A DNA stretch of 64,000 nucleotides from Chanos chanos (GCF_902362185.1 NC_044496.1:56014617-56078616); one strand, 5' to 3'; shown: positions 17,501-30,500, counted from the stretch's first letter. The notes: generated by a model from the letters alone, not told the origin. Numbers and translations are program-made.

Positions 17501-20175
17501 GCAGTTATCCAGATGCCACCCCAGAGGACTTGCAGGCGTCAGACAATGTGTGTATTATCTGTCGAGAGGAGATGGTCACTGGGGCCAAGAAGCTACCCTG
17601 CAACCACATCTTCCACTCCAGGTTCCGCTCTGGTTTTTATTATTAAACACGCTTTAGTCGAGACCCGCTTTGTCATTCTCAAACTGTGATTGCTAGTGTT
17701 TTGCTTTTTTCTCCTCCCAGTAATTCTTAATTAGTTGACGTTGGCTCAGTCTTACGTAAATGGATTTAGCTCGTTGGTGCTATGCTGTTGACGTGTTGTT
17801 CTCCGAATCTCGTATTTGACTGATGTTTCATGCATGTGTTGCAGTTGCCTTCGCTCCTGGTTCCAGAGGCAGCAGACATGTCCCACCTGTCGCATGGACG
17901 TTCTCAGAGCCTCCCAGCCCAATCAGACTCCTGCTCCTGCTCCTCCACAGGCGCCTGCTCCTGCAGCTCCTGCTAATGCTCCAGCACCTCCCGCTGCCAA
18001 CGGTAAGTCTCAGCTCTCCGGCAAAGCAAAAAGCAATCACTCAAGGCCATCAAACCGCACTGCGTAAAAACATGACCCTTTTCAGCCAGGATAAGTGCTC
18101 GACTTTGGAACCACAGGCGTGTGTCCGTTAAAAATAGTGTTTTTCTTAGTCACAAAGGGCCGACAGACCAGGAGTGGTTGTTTTGAATATCGGTTAGTGC
18201 TGCTCAGTAACCTGGTGTTGCGTCTTGTGTCATCTTTCCAGTTGCCCCAGGTATGATGCCCCACTTCCCCCCAGGCCTCTTCCCTTTCTGGGGTCCCTTC
18301 CCTGGGGCAGTCCCTGCTCCCGCTCCAGCCGCCGCCGCCGCCGCCGCTACACCTGCAGGATCCACTGACGCTCCACAGACTGGCTCAGAAGGCACTCAAA
18401 CCCAGGGGGCAGGTGAGTCTCCTATACTAGTTACACAATGTACTGCATATTATCTGGAATTCCATGCATTCTGTCTCTGTTTTGGATGGTGAGTTCGTGC
18501 ATTCTGTGTTTTAGTTCTTTGTTCAGAAATTGCACTCGCTGAGAATAGTTGACATGACTGATCCCGAAACAGAGTAAAGAGAAAATTTAGTGACTAGTGC
18601 TGACTAAGGCGAGTGCCAAAGTACATTGAAACGAGACCTCTAAAATAATAACTGTCCTTTTATTTCCCTGTATTGTACCTAGAAGGACCAAATGACCCCT
18701 CTTTGGTTCAGCCAATTTATGTTATTTATTTTTCCTCTGTCTCTCTCTGTCAGAATCGGGGGCCAGTAGCTCGACCCAGCCTGGGACAGACAATGCCAAT
18801 CCTGCAGCTGGCGGTGCCATGCCAGGCTTCCCTTTCTCTCTGCCCCCACCCTTCCCTGCCGCCCCGTGGCTACCCATGCCCCCACCCCCACCATTCTGTG
18901 AGTATATCCATACGACATCCACACAGATGCAGTGTCAAAAGACAACAGAGCAGTGCAGTAGCCCTGTGCTCTAAGGAGACAGACCATGAAACAGGATTTC
19001 CCACATCATTTGAGCAAAATCTTTTAAAGTGAGAGGTAGATCTCCTCCCCCTGGGCACCGTTGACTTTTGGCTCAAGCTGTCTCCATAGAGTACTTCACA
19101 GCATTTCCCCAGAGACTGCCATAGCAACTAGGTCTGTAAGCGTGAAGCGGGTTGTCGTGATGATAACTGCGCTGTTTTCTAGAGTCTTGATTTTTTTTGT
19201 TGTCCTTGTTTTATTTCATTCTGAGCTCTGTCTTTTCCCCTCTCGTTAGTGTCTTCCATGCCCCCTCCCCCGGCGACTCTGTCCACCATGTCCGAGGCCG
19301 AGCTGGGGGAGCTGGAGAGGGAGGGGCGGCGCGGTTTGGAGGCGAGACTGCAGTGTCTCCACAACATCCACACGCTCCTGGACGCCGCCATGCTTAACAT
19401 CCACCACTACCTTACCACTGTGGCCACGCTCAGGCACGTACCCACGAACACCCCGCACGCGACTTCACGTGCTTTTACCGAGCTGAAAACCAGACCGTCT
19501 CAAACTTTATCCGCACACCAAAATATTAACGCTGTACGAAACAAGACATCGATCTCTAAATATTCAAGGACTTGACTGAACGACAGTCTTAACGGATATG
19601 ACGGCAGAACAGAACAACATATTGTAATAGTGAGGTGTTGTTTCTGAATCTTGACAACTTAAAGTAGTTTTGCTTTCGGGGCGAAACCAAAAATGGATTG
19701 CATCGCTTATTTCCCTGCCACACGGCTCAGAAGGTTTTCACTGTGTAATGTTTTATGTATAATGTTCTTGTTCAGCCCCCCGCGGACGGAGAGCGGCAGC
19801 GGCGAGGCAAGCGGCCAGACCAAAACAGAGTCCTCCGCCCCCGCGGGCAGCACTGAGACGGTCAGCCAGGAGAACCAGACGCAGAGCAGTAAGTCACAGC
19901 AGGAGACGCCGCCCAGTCTGCTTCATTAGGACTGAGTTTAGGCACCGGCGGAAGCTCACGTTATTAAACGCTCCATGTGTTTGTCTGCTCTGGTATTTCC
20001 AGGTGAATCTGTCAATGGCGCTGCTGGTTTTTCCCAACCAGACTCCACTACGATGGGAGAGAAGGAAGAGAGGAAGGAAGAGGAACCGTGCGATGAAGAC
20101 GGAGAGCCGAACGCCGCGGAGCTGAGACGGCGACGCCTCCGCAAGCTGGAGACCACGCCGCCTCCCGAGCACTGA
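14540..20175 (+). CDS. syvn1: Synoviolin / HRD1, ERAD E3 ubiquitin ligase
   Basis: Coding exons: 14540-14671, 15037-15129, 15324-15476, 15699-15747, 16057-16160, 16398-16524, 16884-16983, 17095-17160, 17505-17621, 17845-18002, 18242-18412, 18754-18897, 19250-19433, 19776-19888, 20003-20175; 627 residues (human 617). The hydrophobic N-terminal part, to about residue 250, forms the multi-pass ER membrane domain (LALTGAVVAHAYFLKHQFYP, LYIQAFVLVFLLGK). A RING-H2 finger follows: C291, C294, C307, H309, H312, C315, C326, C329, all present. Then come a Pro/Ala-rich tail and the conserved end EDGEPNAAELRRRRLRKLE. Family role: retrotranslocation and ubiquitination of misfolded ER proteins with SEL1L. 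Intron 19434-19775 must be GC-AG to keep the frame, and the donor inside the RING exon is weak. Confidence 0.96.
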
Positions 20176-20900
20176 CGGGCCGACCGTCGATTCTGACTGA
20201 TTTAGACACGGAAAAAAAAAAAGAAAAAAGGACTTCAAACAGCAGAACTGCGCTTCTCTCTTCCCCGTAAGCTCTCTGCGTACTGAGGAGATCTCTGACG
20301 GATTCAGGAAGAGAGAGAAACTTGATTGTGCTCTTAGATATCAAGCCGTTTGAGGGCACTTTGCGAGGCCCCGCCCTGCCGGCCGACGCCTCGTCTCTTC
20401 GCTCGAAGCAAAAACTCGTGGTGAAACGTGTGCAAAGGACGCTCAGATAATCAAGCTGAGTTCTAGGTCAAAGTGACACGCGACATCTAACAGTCCTTCA
20501 AATCCACTAAGTTAAGTTAGTATTTTTGCTATTGAACTTGTCTATCTGAGACTGTCTGTTGTTTTTTTTGTTTGTTTGTTTTTTTTCTCCTGTGCTGTCT
20601 CCAGCTTGTGTGCCTACTTGACAAAATGGGCCCCATTTATTCTCAAATACATGGAGACGCTGCCATTTACAGTCGGCGTGTCCATTGTGGAATACTGTTT
20701 TGTTTTTTTGTTTTTTTTTGTTTTTGTTTTTCATCAGTGACTTTTCCTTGGAATATCTTGATTTTGAATTGGCAGACAGACAGCAGTGGGAGCTCAAGTG
20801 GGGGACTAATGTAACCTGATTTGTACATACTGTAAAAAGAGTTTTAATAGGATGGTCTGTACAAACTGCTGAATAAACTATTCCAACCAGAACAGTCTTT
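20176..20900 (+). other. syvn1 3' UTR
   Basis: The non-coding tail of about 0.7 kb contains T-rich runs and ends after an AATAAA at 20872-20877. A minus-strand reading frame of 159 codons across it is an antisense artefact. Confidence 0.7.
20872..20877 (+). terminator. Poly(A) signal AATAAA, syvn1
   Basis: Canonical hexamer about 700 bases after the stop, followed by a poly-T stretch at 20910-20925. Confidence 0.65.
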
Positions 20901-21314
20901 GAACACACGTTTTTTTTTTTTTTTTCCATACCAAGTTCATCGGGTTCACTGCATCTAACTCTGTTCTCAGCTGTATCAAGGATCACAACCGGGCATGTGT
21001 GATCATCTGAACTGCATAGCTTTTGTAACCCAGAGGGTCATGCAGGACTACAGTGTGTCACAGTAACATAGCTAATGAATGTCTTCTTTTACAGGACTGC
21101 TGGTTCAAGGGTTCCTCTCTAATGCTGGATTTTCGGATGGTCATGTCCTGCGTTCTTACTCGTATATGCAGCATGAGAGAGAAAGCTTCAAAAGGATTAT
21201 GGGATTAAATAATCAGATTGTACATACTAATCTGAATAGGCTGTGTTTTTCTAACACATATAGTAACTGGCGATTTTAAAAAGTATCACGATTTAAAAGA
21301 CAAAATTACGTTAA
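20901..21314. other. Gap between convergent syvn1 and gpr137
   Basis: About 0.4 kb between the two transcript ends. Nothing coding or repetitive is recognised. Confidence 0.6.
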
Positions 21315-21320
21315 TTTATT
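21315..21320 (-). terminator. Poly(A) signal AATAAA, gpr137
   Basis: The plus strand reads TTTATT, 549 bases beyond the gpr137 stop on the minus strand. It is the best candidate among AT-rich sequence, and the true site may differ. Confidence 0.4.
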
Positions 21321-21868
21321 TACATTATGTTTTTAGAAACAGGATCAAATAGAAACTCAAAACATGTTTATCCCTTTTAGAATGTACATTATCACTCAAT
21401 CCTTAAAATTAGCCATATTACAAACACTTATCTTTTCAAAAGAAAAAGCATGTAATATTGTCAGTCTTGACAGAGAAACCAGTCTAAATCTTAACAAGGA
21501 AGATATTTTGATTTTAGAATTATATTAACGTTTCAGCGGTCAGTGGAAGTGGAGTGAATGATGGAAGTAAAGGAAATCTTTTGGTCCTGAACTGAGTCAC
21601 AAGTATGAAAATCTAAAATGTTCCCTTGTAAAAACATCTCCGAAGTAAAACAGGATGTCTTTGGTGTAACTCTTCACAGAAAAATCAAAAAACCGTATCT
21701 CCGTCGGGAAGACTTCTACATCAGGAATGTGGTCAGCCATCAAAGGGTAAAGGGTGCAAAAGGTCCTCAGAGACCGCCCTGAGCCGTTAAGTGCAAAACT
21801 AGCCATTGGTCAACTTGACAAGATGAGGTATTGCAGAGTCACAGATCCAGGCTCCTGGCTGATGCAGG

Positions 21869-24301
21869 TCAGGTCTGTGGAGTTGAGTACAGTGAGTGGT
21901 GCTGGTTGGCCTGTCCCGTCTGGTTGGCAAACAGAAGGGGAGTGGTCTCGTGTGATCCAAACCAGCTGTAAGGAAAGCAGAGTGGGCACATTCCCATTAA
22001 GTCATTTAACAGACGCTCTCATCCAAAATATCACTGACAAATCTTTGTCAGTTCCCCGTGTCAGAGGTCACCAAACTTGACTTAGGGTCACAAGGGTCAT
22101 ACTTGGGGCCTGAACCCATAATTTTGTGGGTACTAGGCTTCAATGTCAGTATATGTACACTCATGTGTTGAGCCGACGCTCTTATTCACAGCCCCTTAAA
22201 ATTATTATTAGCTACCTCAGGGTCTCGTCGGAAGTGAACAGTCAAGCGTTGGGTTTAAAACCACAACTCTCCTGTTACTAGGCAACATCTTTCATCTCCA
22301 CTGCTTCAGAGAGTCATTGATTTCACTGTGGTATGAGCCGTTGCCACACTCAGAGCAAAGAGGAGGTGCAGTGTTGAACAGCGTACCTGTTATGTTGGTA
22401 TGTGCTGTAGGGCCACGGAGTGGTCGTGTCTCCCCCCACACCCCGAGGGTCATCGAAGAAGTACGAGCGAGTGCCTTGTGTGTTAATGGGTGGTCTGCCG
22501 TTCTGGAAAAACACAGAGCATTTTAGTCAGGAATATAAAATGACACACGTACAGTAAAAACGAGAGAGAGAGAGTCGCAGGCCGGCACATTAACTAACCG
22601 TTTCCTGGGGGGGACGTCGGACTCTGAAGATAAGAATGAGCAAACTGGTTGGCAGCAGCTCCCAAATAAAGAGAATGGCCCCGAACACCAGATATCCACT
22701 GTCTCCCAGTTCACTGCGTAAGTCAGCCTAAAACAAGGAACACACAGTGAATTTGACTTTGATCCCTGTGACAAAACGACACGTGCCATCAGAAACCGCT
22801 TGGCTCAGCGAGATTTGTCCGGGCTCCCTCCCCTACCTGGTCTGAGACATTGTACCAGTCGAAATCAAAAGATTCCACCTTGTGTTCCTGAGACAGAATG
22901 AGTGCTGTCAGGTTGTAGCAGGCTCTGCTGAGGAAGAGCAGAATCACGCCCGCTCCCAGCGCGGCAGTCCGACACACCGTCGTACCCTGGGAGAACAGAC
23001 AGTCTGTCAACACCAGACCTTCTGCACAAACATTGACTGACCTGGGATAAAAAGCCACCCTGTGTTAATTCTATTCCGCAACACAGCTGCTGGAACTTCA
23101 AAGTACCATTTACAAGCTCAGTTTAGTAAAAAAGACAAACAAACAAAAAAAGGTTATATTCTATATGTTAATGTGAGAAACAAAACAGGCGGTAAAAGTA
23201 AATGATTCACTGAAGTTGTGGCTGCGTAGAAACTTAAGGAGTATGAGACGGTATTGCTTATTACCTTACTGTGAAGGTACGGGCTGGTGGAAGGGGAGGA
23301 TCGGGTTAGCAGAAGCAGTGATCCTGCCAAGCACACAGCTTCCACAATGAAGAGCAGGTCATTGACTAAGACTCGCACCAAAACAAGAGTCCAGGTCTTA
23401 TCCCCAGCCCTACCAGTGCCCCCTCGATCGCCCAGAGCAGCACACACCATGTTAACACACAGGAAGACAATACTCATGACTGCATACACACAGCGTGCCA
23501 CACATCTGAGGGGAAAAAACAAAAAAACAAGATATATGTGGTTTACACTGAATGTTTTTGGTTCAACTATACACAAAATATGAAGAAATGATCTGATTGA
23601 ACTAAAGTGTACTCACACTCCTCGGCTTGGCTCAAGGTTGAACAACCCTCTGACTTTAAACAGGACCTGAAATGACAGGAAGAAGAAACAGACAGAGAGA
23701 AAAACAGTACACAAGAAAGAGAGAGAGAGAGAGAGAGAGAGCAAGAGAAAGAAAAAGAGAAAGAAAACAAGAAAGAGAAAGAGACAGAGAAAGAGAGATT
23801 TGTTGCTGAATAAACACAATATAGCTCTGGGCAGTTGACTCCTAAGATAGATAATAAACATTAAAACCAAAAAGTTTTATTGACCAATTAAGTTACGTCA
23901 CCCCGTTACCACAGCAGCCTTACCTGAGTGAAGTAGAGGTTGATGAGGCTCAGGGTGAAAAACTGCAGACACACAGGGAAACAGTACAGGAGCCAGTAGA
24001 AGGGAGTGGGGAGGTGGTTGGCCTCCAGTGCGTTGTTGAAGTAAAAGGAGAAGAGCATGGTGCGAAGGCCTGACCAGAGCAGGCAGAGGAACAGAAACGC
24101 GCTCTGGTAACTCCACCGCTTGTGACGATAGTGTAAGAGCAGCCAGAGCTGAACATACACTATTATAAAGAGACCACCGTACAGACAGGTGTAGAGAATG
24201 GTGAATCCTAACTGTACGGAAGGGGCCATTGCTGGTCGAATGGGAGAAGGGGGAGGTATGGAAGAATTGGGGTTGATGTATGGTGTAACCGGGGCCTCCA
24301 T
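21869..24301 (-). CDS. gpr137: GPR137, lysosomal seven-helix membrane protein
   Basis: Minus-strand coding exons in order: 24301-23924, 23666-23617, 23505-23265, 22986-22837, 22727-22599, 22502-22387, 21965-21869. Phases agree and the total is 386 residues (human 396). Recognisable family blocks are [19 protein letters not shown] in helix 1 and the loop after it, [44 protein letters not shown], and the ending [10 protein letters not shown], which separates GPR137 from GPR137B and C. About seven membrane segments are visible, and the N-terminus is short, Pro-rich and without a signal peptide. Family members act at lysosomes and have been linked to Rag/mTORC1 control; no ligand is established. 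The chosen ATG at 24301 lies 97 bases inside the first coding exon, whose acceptor is strong. Confidence 0.95.
22000..22230. repeat. Degenerate SINE-like fragment in gpr137 intron
   Basis: Contains GTCATTTAACAGACGCTCTCATCC, split here as GTCATTTAACAGACGCTC followed by TCATCC. This resembles the CATTTAGCAGACGCTTTTATCC motif common in teleost SINEs, with a diverged sequence behind it that mentions a GAACCC block. Boundaries and family are uncertain. Confidence 0.4.
23690..23800. repeat. GA-rich tract in gpr137 intron
   Basis: Imperfect GAGA/GAAA units. On the gene strand this is a CT-rich tract upstream of coding exon 2 and may serve as part of its pyrimidine tract. Confidence 0.75.
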
Positions 24302-24398
24302 TCTGGTGTGTGTGCGTGTGTGTGTTTGGAAAGTACAAGTTAAGTTATTTGACGGTACAGAGCAGTGGGACTGTGATAAGATCAGAAAGGTACACGAA
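24302..24398 (-). other. gpr137 5' UTR, part of the first coding exon
   Basis: On the minus strand a strong acceptor (a pyrimidine run ending TTTTTTTCAG) precedes position 24398, so the first coding exon most likely spans 24398-23924. At least one untranslated exon must lie further upstream and could not be located. Confidence 0.5.
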
Positions 24399-26180
24399 CT
24401 GAAAAAAAGGGAGTGAAACCGAGTGACAGTGAAAGTAAGTAGTAGAGAAATTCCCCTGAACAACACACAATGCTCGGTTTGAGGTATGTGAGTGACATAA
24501 GACGGTGACCAAGCAAACTAAAAGCATGAAGTTGAGCAACTTTTTTTTTCTCCAGCAAGGAATCCTCTGAATGTAGGGGAAAGGGAAAGAATTTTGACCA
24601 GGTACGTTCCAAGGCTCTAAAAGAGCGAGACATTAAAAAGACGTCTGTCGACCTGTCCCTGAGCTGTGTTTTTAGGAATATGCGCTAAATACTGTCGGTT
24701 TCTGTGGTTGCATTGGTAAGTTTGTTAAACTTTTGTCCAGACAAAAATGAAAGACTCAGTTATACACTGATCATTAAGCATGCCTTTCAAACGTCGCAAA
24801 AACAAATTTTGAAGGTCATTTCATAATCATGTATTGCTCCAATGCCCTGGTCCATCTCTGTGGAGGGAACATCAACATAATAAATTATTAGTATTCAAAA
24901 CAATACACAACAGTATTTACGTGATTTAATTTTTATTCCAATGCCGTTATTATCTAACTTTAGTATCAGTGCTTCGACATTTGGTAGTAAAATCGATTAT
25001 GATCCCTGCAGAACACAGCGTTCGGTCAGATTAGTTGGAGAGAAGATGAAAAACGCGTTACAACGATAAAAGTTATTTTGAGGGTAGGTAGATAGATTCT
25101 GCGGATGGTTGTGCAGGTACAGTGTAGCCGGATCTAAGCTTTGTTTAAGTCTAATCTGATTATGAAATGATCACGAACTCGTAACGACAAGTACAATAAT
25201 CAATATATTCAGTGGACTTACACCACCTGGTTTTACTCATTCAGGTGATAACAATCCACAGCGAACGTATGTGAGGTAGTTTGATATGTTTGTCATGGGA
25301 GCGAACTAAAACCTTGTCAAATGAAAAGTGAAACCAACCGACCGAGTAAACAATCAACATCTAAACAAGCAACTTTCTCCTAATTGTCTGCTTATTTTAC
25401 TCATATTTATGGTATAAGGGCGACTGATTGGCATCTATTCAAACTGACTTGTCAATGTGAACGACATATGTGGTTTCTGTTGAGTTCGTGAACATTGCTC
25501 TGTCGCGATAGCCATCATTCACTGCTACAACCAACTCAACTAGCCAGTGACGTTAGTCAACAAGCCAACATTTAGACGACCTGACACCGATAAGCCGATT
25601 TGGTCGGACAAGTTTTGTTCAGCCCCACCATCAGACTGGAGAAAGAAAATCGTTAACAAAATGTTAGAATTCACATATACTATACCTTATGCTGAATTTG
25701 AAGTAAGACGTGACATAACAAGAAACGTTACTTTTCCAATTTGACAGTCTACATTTGCCTCTTCCTGGTGAACTGTAAAATAAATATGGCCACCGAAACA
25801 ACTTTTTTTCCTTCCAAAATAAAAGCCAAGATAAAATAAAAGTCTTTGCAGCCCACAGAGTTTTGGAAGGTTTACAGGACATGAGAAAAGAGAAGAGAAG
25901 AGAAGAGAATTTTAATATTCATGCACCACATACTATTTATTTCAAATACATACCATATTTCACCAAGTTATGAACATCTTCAGTTGTTTTTTCACATTTT
26001 TGCCCATTGCCATACATTGTGATGTGATGCGGGTGATGCACTGGGTTGTTGTTCAGACAGTAGATATTTGAGGTCATTTCAGGTCTAACCTGAAGCCCAT
26101 TTTTCATATTGGGAATGTGGTTACTCAACCCCTGTCTAGAGATCTGTACAATACTTATCTTAAAACCAAAACTAATGTTT
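24399..26180. other. Upstream region of gpr137 / gap to the PLD-family gene
   Basis: AT-rich sequence with no recognisable exon. It should include the gpr137 promoter and an untranslated first exon. A short GAGAA tract lies at about 25883-25909. The 65-codon frame at 25547-25744 has no family resemblance. Confidence 0.5.
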
Positions 26181-26189
26181 AGATTTTAA

Positions 26190-26447
26190 GTTAAGTTTCA
26201 GTGATTGCACACACACACTGTGAAGTGAGCAGTGAATTTGTCCTCTGCATTTAACCCATCCGATACACCAGTAGTGAACACACACACCAGACGCAGGAGC
26301 AGTGGGCAGCCTTCCTTGGTGAGCGCCCAGGGAGCATTGGGGTTAAGTGCCTTGCTCAAGGGCACACAGCCGTGGATGTTGGGCCTGGGAATCGAACCGG
26401 CAACCCTCCAGTCACAAGCCCGGTTCTACACCCTTTAGACCACGGCT
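26190..26447 (-). mobile_element. tRNA-derived SINE, minus orientation
   Basis: Read on the minus strand, it begins with a tRNA-like head near 26447 (CCGTGGTCTAAAGGGTG resembling an A box) and has a near-perfect B box GGTTCGATTCC about 40 bases on. The body contains GCCCTTGAGCAAGGCACTTA, a sequence found in many teleost SINEs. The tail ends in a CA/TG-rich stretch near 26200. Subfamily not assigned. The head lacks a full cloverleaf, so it is not a tRNA gene. Confidence 0.7.
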
Positions 26448-27505
26448 TAATACGGTGTTCAAATCCTGAACTGATCAGAATATTCACTCATATTCCCTTG
26501 TCTACAATTCCCTTCAAGGAAGAGGACTCTGTAATTCTGCACTGATCAGAGTCCAACCAAAAACAACTTAACACTCCAAAAAGTGCAACCACCAAAATGT
26601 TAATGCATGAAACAACCTATAAAGTTCCTGTCTTTATTTGTACAATACCTCACTAATCATAAACAATAAAAATAATATTTTCCCATTTATTCTTCTGGTT
26701 TCCAAGCAAATCAGTGCAAAGTTATTTTGCATAAAACAGGGGCAAAAGAGTTCATGTGTCACTCCAAACTGATGTTTTTGCTGATTTGATCATTGAGCTT
26801 GTGTACGTAACTGTTCCCCAGAAAAAAACGAAAAACTGTAACATCATCTTCCAATTACTTTCAATTTGATTAAATGAGCTAATTTAATCTGCTAACTTAA
26901 TAAAGTCCAGAAAAGGTTAACAATGACAAACAGATAGTTCTTTGCAGACTCACAGTGAATTACACATGCGCTACATTTGACAGAAGCCCAAAGTTCCTGT
27001 TAGCACATCGTGAGTTTAACAGTAACGTTTTAGCCCTAATGACTTCAAAGGTAGAAAAAGGCAGATATCATTTTAAAAAAAGAACAAACAAAATTTATTT
27101 CAAATTAAGAACTGAAAGTGTACAGTTTTGCAAGACTTTTCAAAAGTCATCAAGTATGAAATGGAGGCACATGTCTGAATCACAATTTTCAAATTAATTA
27201 ATCCATAAACCATAAAAACCTCCAGAAACACGAGTAAATTACATTTAAGCATGTAAAACAGATTGCAAGATATTTACAATTAATGTTTCGTGAATCAACC
27301 AAACAAACTGAGAGTACATGTCAAGATGAAATGCAAAGCACCCCCTCCCCCCACTCTCCCTTCCAATAAAAGCAAATATGTACAATGCATGGTTTTGAAG
27401 GCAGTTTTGAGTCAAGATTATTGTAAGAGTACATGATTCCAGGCTTTGTCAAGCACAGTTAATGCGTTCAGATACAAGTGCATTCATCAGAGTGCAAGCT
27501 TTACA
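26448..27505 (-). other. 3' UTR and downstream flank of the PLD-family gene
   Basis: AT-rich sequence after the stop. Minus-strand AATAAA signals appear at 27094-27099, 26686-26691 and 26633-26638, so alternative 3' ends are possible. No other gene is seen. Confidence 0.5.
27094..27099 (-). terminator. Candidate poly(A) signal, PLD-family gene
   Basis: AATAAA on the minus strand, about 410 bases after the stop. It is the first of three candidates; 26686 and 26633 are the others. Confidence 0.35.
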
Positions 27506-30500
27506 TTATGGTTGCCTTCTTTTGCTACAGTGCTCCGCAACACTGTCACTGAGCGTCTCAGCAAAGTCCGATGTCCAGTCCCTTTGGAAAATACTGTGCA
27601 GTTGACTCTGCACTGTCTCCTGTCCCTCGTTCACCACAGAGTCAGTCTGGTTGATGACAAGTCCAACACCGGCCGTCTGTGTGAAATAATTCTCTGACCA
27701 GTTGGAGGTTCCTGTCGACGAAATACATTTAGATACTTTTAGCACCAACATGTAATATTCTTCGACCAGTAGAATACTCCTCACTGCATAGAGATTGGGA
27801 AATTTGTAGAAAATCACACACAATGTTTTTCCAGATTAGGTGTTAATAAATTCATGTTGTCACATCTAAAACAATAACAACAACAGACAACAACATACCA
27901 ATGTAAGCAACTCTGTCCGTCACCATATACTTGGCATGGTTGACACGAGCAAAGGGAATTTCAGACTGTTCTTGTGTGGATGGCACCCTGAAAATTTTCT
28001 GTGAAATGCAATCGTAAATATATATATATATATATATATATAAAAAGAGAAGTCATCAAACCTTCCAAAACAAATGAAAATACAATAAGATGTGTTTAAA
28101 AGCACACAGAACAGCAGAACATACGACATTAATCTTGCATTCCAGTGGAGGCCTGCTCAGAACCATCAGGGACTGCAGAAAAACAAACATGGATGAGGGG
28201 GAGTGGGGCCAGCAGCTGACCAGCAGGTTCACCTCCACATCCCTGGCACACGCAGCCTCTCGTAGGGCTGAGTCAATGGCAGGCCAGAACCTAGCGTGAA
28301 GTAAACAGGGAGAATGACCCTAAAGTTATTCTAAGGCTCTAAAATATTAGCCTAAAAACACGGCCTGAGGATGAGAGTAAGCTCAGACACCGAACTTAAA
28401 CGTTTCACTTTGGCTTGAACAACAGAGCCACCGGATGTATCCAGAGGAGGGTGAATACCTGGGTGGATGGATGAACTGTGAAAAGGGGAGGTAGTCCATA
28501 ACGGAAATGGAAATGAACTGCTTTGCATCAGCGATGACTGTGAGGATGGCAGAAAGATCATCTGTGCGTCCGTGTGCTGACAACGCAGGAGGAGCGCTCT
28601 GGAAAACGAAAAAAAAAAAAAAAAATAGGTCCTTTTCTTTAAACACACAAGTACCTTTCTCCGTGTACAATATCAAGTACTCCCGTTGTGACATTCAATG
28701 AAAAGATTCATTAAAAGATTCTGACAATGCAGCACAGGTGGTTAGTAGGATTTTTCAGCGACATGTGTTAGGACGTTAGAGCAATTACATAACAATGGTA
28801 TGTTCTGAATGGTTCATTCATGACCCTTTAGTGAGGGAAACAGATCTCCGGGCCAATGTGAAGTGAGCATTGTGCGCTGTAACTCACATCCAATGAACGA
28901 ATGAAGTCTGATCATGAGTGCGAGACAAACGAAACTCACAGACAAGTACACACGTGCAGGGACACCGTTGAATTTAACAACAAGAGGGTATTTTGAGCTG
29001 GACAGGGCTGAGAACCGACCAGGCCAGTAGGGAGGCAAGGAACCATTCTTCTGAGCACCTATGTCCCAGTAGATCCCAAATATGCGCGATGCATCCTGAG
29101 CCAAACAGCTACAGTCCTCTACCGAAACCCCCAATTCCTTTACCTGCCGAAAACAGCAACAGTGGAAGGAATAATTCATCATGTGTAAGTTAATGATCCA
29201 GACCTCACACAGTCTGCACTAGGTTGATGGGGAGAGAGACAGCAGGTATCAAACGACTGTAAATTTACCTGAGTGAGGGAACGCCAGTCCATGTTCGCAC
29301 TCCCCATATACATGTGTTTCTTATCCACAACCCAGAGTTTAGTGTGAATTATGCCCCCAGTGATACTCCGCAGGTCCACTGCCCTAACCTCGGCGCCTGT
29401 AAGACAAATATTTAAACACGTTTCGTCTCAAAAACAAATGCATATTTACATTAGAGTGACATTCTGCATGTTGTTTGACTGGAACAAACGACATGGGTGT
29501 TCTGTTTACAAAACATAACTCACATTAAATCAAATTAAAAACACACAGAACGGTAACTTATGATGGAAAGAGGTAGTAACGTGTGAATTTTTCTCATCGT
29601 ACCTGTCGCGGCTAGATCATCTGTATCTGCGCTGGAGGTCTGTGGATCATTGACAGCCACTTTCAGATTCACTCCAGTTGACTCCAAGTGCATTAGCTGT
29701 CTGAACACATCTTCACCCTGCAAAAGCATCATGAAAAAAAAAAAAACCCACAGGACACAATTTAACTACCGGTATGTACTCTTATCACTGTTAATTATCC
29801 AAACAACATCTCTTCAGCATGATCCACTCATATCAAGTCTTATCTATTCTCCAGTTTCAAAACCTCTTCAAATGTTTCCATATACCAATGTACCTCCAAA
29901 AGTTATGACTCTCAGTTTTGAGAGAGGAGTGAGTGTTTTTGCTCTGTTGTAGATATCACTGAGTAAAAGTTCATATCACAATAAATAATTTCATTGACTA
30001 AATGTATAACAAAAACACCAATAAATATAAGATGACTTCCTTAATGTAAGTCCCTGTGAAGGCAATTTGTTTTTAATAATTATTTATGTCGGTAAAATAA
30101 ATGACCATAATATACAAGAAATAGTCTTTGGTCGATTGCACAAACAGCATCACAGAAAAAAAAACCCTTGAACTTTACTGAATATCTAAAAAAAAAAAAT
30201 ATTAGAAAAATATATAAATAAATAAAGCACCATAGCGTAACACTCTTACCTGCAACGAGAGGCCCAGGTCAGAGTCTCGCAGTGTGAAGTAGAACGCTGC
30301 TATGTCGACAGAGCTGTTCGCCCTGTAGAGCAGATTTCTCCAGCCGTGTGCTATGCTGGGCAGGTGAGGAGGATCCTGAGTGTAAACAAGTCCCTCAGGA
30401 ATGCTCTCAACTAGGGTGAGGCTGACGAGAAAGATTCAACGGTTCATTTCTCATATCTGAATTCACGACAAAGTTCAAATTCATAAATGTTCAATGCAAC

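Noticed and set aside
19434-19775. Apparent frame break suggesting that syvn1 is damaged
   Set aside because: A GC-AG intron restores the conserved frame exactly, and all other exons are intact.
20507-20986. 159-codon minus-strand frame
   Set aside because: It is antisense to the syvn1 3' UTR, and its Lys/Asn runs come from T-rich sequence.
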